Assembly: GCF_003955665.1 (NCBI RefSeq)
Contig: NZ_RXHU01000101.1
Coordinates: 1 to 35,173 of the forward strand
Reading direction: 5' to 3'
DNA from: Paenibacillus whitsoniae
GTDB lineage: Bacteria > Bacillota > Bacilli > Paenibacillales > NBRC-103111
Length of the DNA stretch: 35,173 nucleotides
Part shown: positions 30,368 to 35,173 of the stretch, piece after piece
How positions within the stretch are numbered: the stretch's first letter is position 1
How the letters are laid out: each line of letters begins with the position of its first letter
Notes under the pieces: model-generated
Seen by the model: only the letters and a program-made list of their open reading frames with translations
Told to the model about the DNA's origin: nothing
Databases searched by the model: none
Program-made: the position numbers and the translations under genes

Positions 30368-31273
30368 TTAGTACTCGACGTCTTTGCCGGCATATTTGAA
30401 TTGAATGACGGAAATGCAAGCGATAATGACAGCAAGCACGAGCGATTGCGCTGCCGCTTTACCGAAATCAAAGAAGGTAAAGGCATTGTTGAAGATCAGC
30501 AAGCCGACCATCGTAGTCGCGTTGTTCGGACCGCCGCCAGTCATGAGGTACGCGTTCTGGAAAACCTGGAACGAACCGATGACACCGGTAACGAGCAAGA
30601 ACAAGGTAGCCGGTTTTAGGGCCGGAACTACGATGTACCACAGTTTTTGAAAAAAGTTCGCGCCGTCCATTTCTGCGGCTTCGTAATACGTATCGTCGAT
30701 CCCCAGGAGGCCCGCCAAATAAATGATGATGGACGTACCGTGCGAAGACAGCCAAGACATCAGGACAAGCGAGAACATCGCCGTTGAGCTGGAACCCAGC
30801 CAGTTCTGATTGCTGAAACCGAAGAAACGAATCAGTTGATTCAGAATTCCGCCTTCCATCGGATCGAAGATCCATAGCCACACGACGGACAAGGCAACGC
30901 CTGACGCGACAACCGGCAAATAGTACACGGCTTTAAAGAACGTTTGCGTCGATTTGCGGAATGGCAGGATCAGGATCGCGATGGCCATCGAAATACACAA
31001 GTTCACGGGAACGGTCAGGATCGTGTATACGACGGTATTTTTCATCGCCTGCCAGAAAAGCGGGTCTTTCAACGTTGCTACATAGTTGTCAAATCCCACA
31101 TAGGTGGAACCTAGCGGTTTATACTTTTGAAACGAAATAATAAACGCACTGACGACGGGATATGCCGTGAACATCGCAAAAGCAATCAAAGCGACGGCAA
31201 TGAACGTATACCCCCAGGCGCCGTCCCCTTTGATTCTTTGACGTTTGATCGGTTTAGCGATATTCGTAGCCAT
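30368..31273 (-). CDS. Carbohydrate ABC transporter permease (MalF type), 301 aa
   Basis: Start ATG 31273 behind GGAGGGG. Six membrane segments; EAA loop EAAEMDGANFFQKLWYIVVPALKP. It is the first permease of a CUT1-type importer whose binding protein is encoded upstream. About 100 bases with a strong stem-loop separate it from the binding-protein gene, which may set a higher level for the binding protein than for the permeases. Confidence 0.94.
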   Translation of the reverse strand: MATNIAKPIKRQRIKGDGAWGYTFIAVALIAFAMFTAYPVVSAFIISFQKYKPLGSTYVGFDNYVATLKDPLFWQAMKNTVVYTILTVPVNLCISMAIAILILPFRKSTQTFFKAVYYLPVVASGVALSVVWLWIFDPMEGGILNQLIRFFGFSNQNWLGSSSTAMFSLVLMSWLSSHGTSIIIYLAGLLGIDDTYYEAAEMDGANFFQKLWYIVVPALKPATLFLLVTGVIGSFQVFQNAYLMTGGGPNNATTMVGLLIFNNAFTFFDFGKAAAQSLVLAVIIACISVIQFKYAGKDVEY

Positions 31274-31316
31274 CGTGTCCCCTCCAATCTCTAAATACTA
31301 CTCCTGTAAAATAGTT

Positions 31317-31351
31317 CGGATAGCCGCGGCACTTTTCTGCGCGACTATCCG
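31317..31351 (-). promoter_or_regulatory. Intercistronic stem-loop between binding protein and permease genes
   Basis: CGGATAGCCGCG (31317-31328) pairs with CGCGACTATCCG (31340-31351) over 12 bp with one G-U pair. No clear T-run follows on the minus strand, so it is more likely an RNA-stabilising or partial-termination element than a full terminator. Such elements often raise the ratio of binding protein to permease. Confidence 0.7.
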
Positions 31352-31371
31352 AGCCATGTCATCGGTATGAA

Positions 31372-32808
31372 TTAGTCTTTTACGACACCGTCGGCGCCGA
31401 ATGCAGCGATCGCAGCTGTTTTCACAGCTTCGTACATCGCTTCAGGCGTTACTTCGCCTGCAATCAGACCTTGGAATTTCGGTACGATGACTTCCGTTTC
31501 CAATTTGATTGCTTTTGCAGCCAAGTCTGTCGGAATGTCCGAACGAGCCGGTGTTGCATTTTTCAGCATGTAGTCAACAGCTGCCACGTTTTCAGGGCTT
31601 CTATCGATCTTCATGCTTTCAGCTGCTTTCTTCGCGCTTTGTGTAATGTGCGCAGCGAACAAATCGTTGTTCGTTGTCGCCGCTACACTGCCGCTAGCCA
31701 AGAAGTAAGCCGCTTTTACCACGTTAGCTTTGTGCTCTGCTGTCGGGTCTTTTTTACCGCGGAACGTCATGTAGCCGTCAACAACTGTTGCATAGGAAGG
31801 TTTCGCACCTTGGAACGTTGGAGCTGGCAGGACCACATAGTCCACTGGAATAGAATCTTTTACAGCGCTAGCGTCCTTGGCAGCCAGTTTCGCGTTGTTG
31901 GCTTTCGCGGAGTTCTCGAATACCGCCAGACCTTTACCAGTGATCATCGTTTGACCTGTCAAGAACATGTTCCAACGTTTACCCGCATCAACGGAGCTCA
32001 GCTCTTTCGGCATGGAGCCGTCGTCGATCAATGCGCGCAGATCTTTCAGGAGACCCAGGTAGTTTTTGCTAGTGTATGCATATTTGTTATCTTTATTAAA
32101 TGCGTAAGGCATGCCGGCATTTTTTGCCATGATGCCCAGGTAGTCAACCGCGGCTACGCCTTTCACGGCGAATACGAAACCGTAACGTGTTTTGCCGTTT
32201 TCCGTTACAACGCCTTTCTTGATCGCTTGACGGAACTCATCGTATGTCCAGCCATTCGTTTGAACTTTTTTCCAATCGATGCCTGCTTGTTCCAGGTACG
32301 CTTTGTTACCGCCTAATGCGTGAACTTCCATGTAAGCCGGGAAGCCGTAGAGGCCTTTGCCATTTTTCATGTAGTCTAGCGGCGCTTTGTCGTAGTCGGA
32401 GATCATTTCTGGTTTCACGGTATCCGTAATATCCATGAGCAAGCCTTGCTCGATGTACTTCGGAATGCTGTCCGATCCGCCGAAAGCGATGTCCGGAGGG
32501 CTGCCTGCATTCACTTGCGTATCCAGTTTCTGCTTCACATCTTCCCAGCTAGCCGGTTCGATTTTCAGCGTCAGGTTCGGGTACAGTGTGTTGAAGTCTT
32601 TCGCCATTTGCTCAAAGTTCTTTTGATAGTTTGGCGAAACCGGTGGCAGCAATGCCGTGATGGTGTCTTTCGCTTGCGATGCAGCAGACGTAGCCGCCGC
32701 GGAAGCAGCAGGAGAAGCAGATTCTTTGGTACCAGAGGAACTACCGCATGCTGTGAGAGCCATTGTTAACGCAACAACTGATGCTAATACGGGCATTTTT
32801 CTTTTCAT
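31372..32808 (-). CDS. Carbohydrate ABC transporter substrate-binding lipoprotein (CUT1), 478 aa
   Basis: Signal peptide MKRKMPVLASVVALTMALTA with lipobox ending at Cys21, then an Ala/Ser linker to about residue 47. The mature part has the type-1 solute-binding pattern (FEQMAKDFNTLYPNLTLKIE, GSPPDIAFGGSDSIPKYIEQGLLMDI, YGFPAYMEVHALGGNKAYLEQAG, KRWNMFLTGQTMI). It lies directly after murQ and before two permeases, in the place that the PTS MurP holds in Bacillus. The substrate is therefore probably MurNAc, GlcNAc-MurNAc or a muropeptide; no sequence feature proves this. The site AGGAGGTC precedes ATG. Confidence 0.9.
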   Translation of the reverse strand: MKRKMPVLASVVALTMALTACGSSSGTKESASPAASAAATSAASQAKDTITALLPPVSPNYQKNFEQMAKDFNTLYPNLTLKIEPASWEDVKQKLDTQVNAGSPPDIAFGGSDSIPKYIEQGLLMDITDTVKPEMISDYDKAPLDYMKNGKGLYGFPAYMEVHALGGNKAYLEQAGIDWKKVQTNGWTYDEFRQAIKKGVVTENGKTRYGFVFAVKGVAAVDYLGIMAKNAGMPYAFNKDNKYAYTSKNYLGLLKDLRALIDDGSMPKELSSVDAGKRWNMFLTGQTMITGKGLAVFENSAKANNAKLAAKDASAVKDSIPVDYVVLPAPTFQGAKPSYATVVDGYMTFRGKKDPTAEHKANVVKAAYFLASGSVAATTNNDLFAAHITQSAKKAAESMKIDRSPENVAAVDYMLKNATPARSDIPTDLAAKAIKLETEVIVPKFQGLIAGEVTPEAMYEAVKTAAIAAFGADGVVKD

Positions 32809-32840
32809 GAAAAAGTGACCTCCTCATATTTTTCTGCTAT

Positions 32841-33755
32841 TTACACAACTTGACTAAAAGAACGAATTGCTCTTTTCAAACTGCCTTCACTTTGCTCGAG
32901 GGCGTTTTCCGCCGCCTCAACGTTAAGGCCTGTTTTAATCATCATGATGGCCAGCTTGCAGTTCATTGAAGCCGCTTCCAAATGGGAAATTGCCGTCGCT
33001 TCGTCTACGCCGGTTGCCGTTCGGATAATGCGCACGGACCGATCATACAGCTTGATATTGCTCGCTTTCATATCCACCATGAGATTGTTGAACGTCTTGC
33101 CAAGCTTCACCATCGTACAGGTCGTCAGCATATTCAGAACCAGCTTCTGTGCTGTCCCCGCTTTCAATCGGGTGGATCCCATGATAACTTCTGGCCCTAC
33201 AACCGGTGAAATACACACATCACAGAAAGGCTCAAGCTTGGATTGCTTGTTGTTCACAACGCCGATTGTAGCAGCGCCGATCTCCTTCGCCTTTCGAATG
33301 GCGCTGATAACGAATTGCGCGCTGCCGCTGGCTGTAATGCCAATGACTGCGTCCTTCTCCGTCACGCCGCACCGTTCAATGAGCGCGATCCCCTCCTCTG
33401 CATTATCTTCAAAGCCTTCGACTGCAAATCGGAGCGCTACGTCCCCGCCTGCGATATGACCTTGAACCAGCATGGCATCCACACCAAAAGTAGGAGGACA
33501 TTCAGAAGCGTCGAGTACACCGAGTCTGCCAGAAGAACCAGCTCCTACGTAGAACATTCTGCCGCCGTTTTTCAGAACCTGATGCAAGATGTCAACCGCT
33601 TTGGTGATCTGCGGAATTTCCGCGCCCACTGCTGCGGGAACCAGTGCATCCTGCTCGTTCATCAGACGAAGCATTTGTTCTGTTGTACATTCGTCGATCA
33701 TCTGCGTTTTCTCGTTGATTTCTTCCGTAGTCAACCCCGACAGATACTCATCCAT
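32841..33755 (-). CDS. murQ: N-acetylmuramic acid 6-phosphate etherase MurQ, 304 aa
   Basis: The SIS-fold signature GAGSSGRLGVLDASECPPTFG (residues 71-91, catalytic Glu85) and AVEGFEDNAEEG are diagnostic. ITASGSAQFVISAI and GSTRLKAGTAQKLVLNMLTT complete the family pattern. MurQ cleaves the lactyl ether of MurNAc-6-P, giving GlcNAc-6-P and D-lactate in the cytoplasm. It is the first gene of the operon, starts eight bases after GGAGG and is driven by the promoter at 33798-33826. Its substrate is formed by the two kinases encoded downstream (MurK-like and AnmK). Confidence 0.97.
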   Translation of the reverse strand: MDEYLSGLTTEEINEKTQMIDECTTEQMLRLMNEQDALVPAAVGAEIPQITKAVDILHQVLKNGGRMFYVGAGSSGRLGVLDASECPPTFGVDAMLVQGHIAGGDVALRFAVEGFEDNAEEGIALIERCGVTEKDAVIGITASGSAQFVISAIRKAKEIGAATIGVVNNKQSKLEPFCDVCISPVVGPEVIMGSTRLKAGTAQKLVLNMLTTCTMVKLGKTFNNLMVDMKASNIKLYDRSVRIIRTATGVDEATAISHLEAASMNCKLAIMMIKTGLNVEAAENALEQSEGSLKRAIRSFSQVV

Positions 33756-33797
33756 TGTCGCAACCTCCTATCCTGTTTGTTTCGCTTTCATGAGTTC

Positions 33798-33826
33798 ATA
33801 CTAACGAAAAATTTCATCTTGGTCAA
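33798..33826 (-). promoter_or_regulatory. Sigma-A promoter of the murQ operon
   Basis: Minus-strand -35 TTGACC (33821-33826), 17-base spacer, -10 TAGTAT (33798-33803), about 42 bases before the murQ start. Half-sites of the TGAAATT type flank the -35. Confidence 0.75.
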
Positions 33827-33848
33827 TACTTTTTGAAATTTTATTTTA
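33808..33848 (-). promoter_or_regulatory. Candidate MurR operators at the murQ promoter
   Basis: AAAATTTCA (33808-33816) and TGAAATTTT (33834-33842) form an inverted repeat across the -35. TGAAATTTTATTTTA (33834-33848) also matches the TGAAAT-N3-ATTTCA pattern with one deviation. Another TGAAATTT lies at 33894-33901. A bound RpiR-type dimer would overlap RNA polymerase. Confidence 0.55.
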
Positions 33849-33910
33849 TTTTACAATAAAAGTTTGATTTTTTATTTTATTGTCCAATTGTGATGAAATT
33901 TGGCGACAAC

Positions 33911-33953
33911 AAAAAAAAGACAATGGTTATTGTTTATCATAACCATTGTCTTT
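33911..33953 (-). terminator. Rho-independent terminator of murR
   Basis: A perfect 15-bp stem, AAAGACAATGGTTAT (33916-33930) with its complement at 33939-33953, followed by eight T on the minus strand. It sits five bases after the murR stop, so murR and the murQ operon are separate transcripts. Confidence 0.96.
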
Positions 33954-33958
33954 CGCGC

Positions 33959-34825
33959 TTATTTACGATGTTTGGTACTTGCTATAATATCGTGCGTCTT
34001 GCTCAGATACTTCTTTACATTTTTGTATTCCGCACTGGCGACGCCCGCAAACAGCACGTCGATCACCGTCAGCATGGCGATCCGCGAACCCATCGCGCCG
34101 CTGCGAATCGTCAGCTCCGGTGTGGAAATACTAAGCACAATGTTCGCTTTCTCCGCCAACTCGCTTTTGTTGTATTTCGTAATCGCGATGACGGTCGCAC
34201 CGTTCTTCTTCACAATGTCCAGCGTATCCAAGATCTCGGACGTACTGCCGGAATTGGAAATGAAAATCGCGACATCCTTCTTGTCCATCAGTGTAGCAGC
34301 CGTCAGTTGGCTGTGGCCGTCCGTATACGTATGGCACATTTTGTTGATCCGTGAAAACTTTTGCTCCGCATCGATGCCGACAAGTCCGGAAGCGCCGATT
34401 CCAAAGAAAACGATCCGGTTGCATTCTCTGAGCACTTTGACCGCGCGGGCGATCTCGCTTTTATCGATGACGCTTAACGTATCCTCAATGGATTTGCTGT
34501 TATTGTGGAAAATATTCGAAATAATAATCGGCAGATCGTCCCCGGGCTGAATGTCCGTATACTGATCCTTCTGATCCTCATCCATCGAGCCGACCGAAGC
34601 CGAAATGCTGACGATAAAGTTCCGGTACCCTTTATATCCCATCGTTTTGCAAAAACGCAGCACAGAAGCGTCGCTCGTTTTGGTTAACTGCGCCAGACTC
34701 TTGATCGACAAATGCGGAATATCCGCGACATTGTCCAAAATATAATCGGCCACCAGCTTCTCGACGGGCGTCAGGCTGTCTCGCATGTCCCGAATTTTAA
34801 TCAATATATTGTCGTGAATTGACAT
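33959..34825 (-). CDS. murR: RpiR/MurR-family transcriptional regulator, 288 aa
   Basis: The N-terminal helix-turn-helix (residues 1-77, LSIKSLAQLTKTSDASVLRFCKTMG) is that of the RpiR family, and the C-terminal SIS domain (about 125-260, FFGIGASGLVGIDAEQKF, ISNSGSTSEILDTL) senses a phosphosugar. In MurR proteins the ligand is MurNAc-6-phosphate, and repression of murQ is relieved when it accumulates. The ATG follows AGGGA by six bases. The gene has its own promoter with an AATTTT-5-AAAATT repeat downstream of the -10 (34848-34864). Position directly upstream of the murQ operon supports the name, although other sugar-phosphate ligands cannot be excluded. Confidence 0.9.
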   Translation of the reverse strand: MSIHDNILIKIRDMRDSLTPVEKLVADYILDNVADIPHLSIKSLAQLTKTSDASVLRFCKTMGYKGYRNFIVSISASVGSMDEDQKDQYTDIQPGDDLPIIISNIFHNNSKSIEDTLSVIDKSEIARAVKVLRECNRIVFFGIGASGLVGIDAEQKFSRINKMCHTYTDGHSQLTAATLMDKKDVAIFISNSGSTSEILDTLDIVKKNGATVIAITKYNKSELAEKANIVLSISTPELTIRSGAMGSRIAMLTVIDVLFAGVASAEYKNVKKYLSKTHDIIASTKHRK

Positions 34826-34847
34826 CGCTCTTCCCTGCCCGGTATCA

Positions 34848-34899
34848 AATTTTCTGATAAAATTACTATCATCATACGAAGATTTGTTTCAAATTACAA
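34848..34899 (-). promoter_or_regulatory. murR promoter with downstream inverted repeat
   Basis: Minus-strand -35 TTGTAA (34894-34899), 17-base spacer, -10 TATGAT (34871-34876). AATTTTCTGATAAAATT (34848-34864) is an inverted repeat just past the -10, in a position that suits autorepression. Confidence 0.65.
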
Positions 34900-34972
34900 G
34901 AACCTTCGTGTCATCCTTTCTTATCCAATTCGCCATTAACGGGAATTTTATTGCAAAAATCAAGGTTAGAAG

Positions 34973-34987
34973 TGAAATTAAATTTCA
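34973..34987. promoter_or_regulatory. Perfect TGAAATTAAATTTCA palindrome, candidate MurR operator
   Basis: A 15-base perfect inverted repeat (TGAAATT-A-AATTTCA), the best copy of the pattern seen degenerately before murQ. It lies about 75 bases upstream of the murR -35. The rest of the right edge (34900-35173) has no ORF with a ribosome binding site. It holds a GC-rich hairpin (35011-35039) and a 9-bp inverted repeat GCTGCAAAT...ATTTGCAGC (35112-35137). Confidence 0.5.
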
Positions 34988-35173
34988 GTTAAAAAGCTAC
35001 AGCACGAAGAGCCCTCTCCGAGTTGGGGATTGGGAGGGCAGGGACAAGTGAGGCTGCCTGGGGATGCGGATGCGGAGTAGAGGGGGCATATTCGCGCAGC
35101 GGTCATCCAAAGCTGCAAATATGCAGGAATTTGCAGCCATCCTCGGCTGTTTTCAAGAAATACCTGCGATTCA

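Noticed and set aside
35011..35039. Rho-independent terminator formed by GCCCTC...GAGGGC
   Set aside because: The stem is plausible, but there is no T-run directly after it on either strand (nearest minus-strand T-run is 11 or more bases away) and no gene ends nearby within the window.

Overview
The window looks like chromosomal DNA of a Gram-positive, spore-forming type bacterium, most likely a Paenibacillaceae member. The evidence is strong GGAGG-type ribosome binding sites, several GTG/TTG starts, rho-independent terminators with T-tracts after most transcription units, Firmicutes sigma-A and ECF sigma-W type promoters, lipoprotein-type binding proteins, and a YxcD-family (DUF2653) gene. 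Every recognisable gene lies on the minus strand, so gene order below runs from high to low coordinates. The genus is an inference; no rRNA, tRNA, CRISPR array or intact insertion sequence was seen. Bases 2-20 are not genomic: they are a perfect copy of the Tn5/Nextera mosaic-end adapter, so the left end is an assembly edge.

Right part (34.9 to 22.6 kb): a peptidoglycan-sugar recycling locus. murR (RpiR-type regulator) is transcribed on its own. It is followed by a ten-gene operon: murQ, ABC binding protein, two ABC permeases, a double-GNAT acetyltransferase, a PIG-L type deacetylase, a NamZ-like exo-muramidase, a BadF-type MurNAc/GlcNAc kinase, nagZ and anmK, ending at a terminator at 22.65 kb. 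NagZ and NamZ have no signal peptide and an ABC importer stands where Bacillus subtilis has the MurP phosphotransferase. This suggests import of intact disaccharides or muropeptides and cleavage inside the cell. TGAAAT...ATTTCA-type sites near both promoters are candidate MurR operators.

Middle (22.2 to 13.1 kb): an FMN-binding glutamate-synthase-like protein with its own promoter and palindromic operator; a PAS histidine kinase; a small secreted/membrane protein behind a textbook sigma-W-type promoter with a DUF2653 gene; a response regulator (apparently CTG start), histidine kinase, GT28 glycosyltransferase and membrane polysaccharide deacetylase operon; an azoreductase with a 19-bp palindrome inside its promoter; and a 57-residue orphan protein.

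Left-middle (13.0 to 4.4 kb): a sulfonate-type ABC transporter cluster (ssuB, two ssuC paralogues, ssuA-like lipoprotein). It is interleaved with two tandem copies of an AprBA-like flavoprotein plus 2x[4Fe-4S] ferredoxin pair and a nitroreductase-family protein. No SsuD or TauD oxygenase is present. The two transcription units share a 16-bp promoter box and a short conserved attenuator leader, the best candidate here for an undescribed system.

Left end (4.4 to 0 kb): a 1012-residue cysteine-free protein with an N-terminal QRTMGNRAV motif, typical of proteins linked to extracellular contractile injection systems and DUF4157 toxins. It is followed by a YbjN-like (secretion-chaperone fold) protein, a leader with promoter and terminator, and the cut-off start of another gene.
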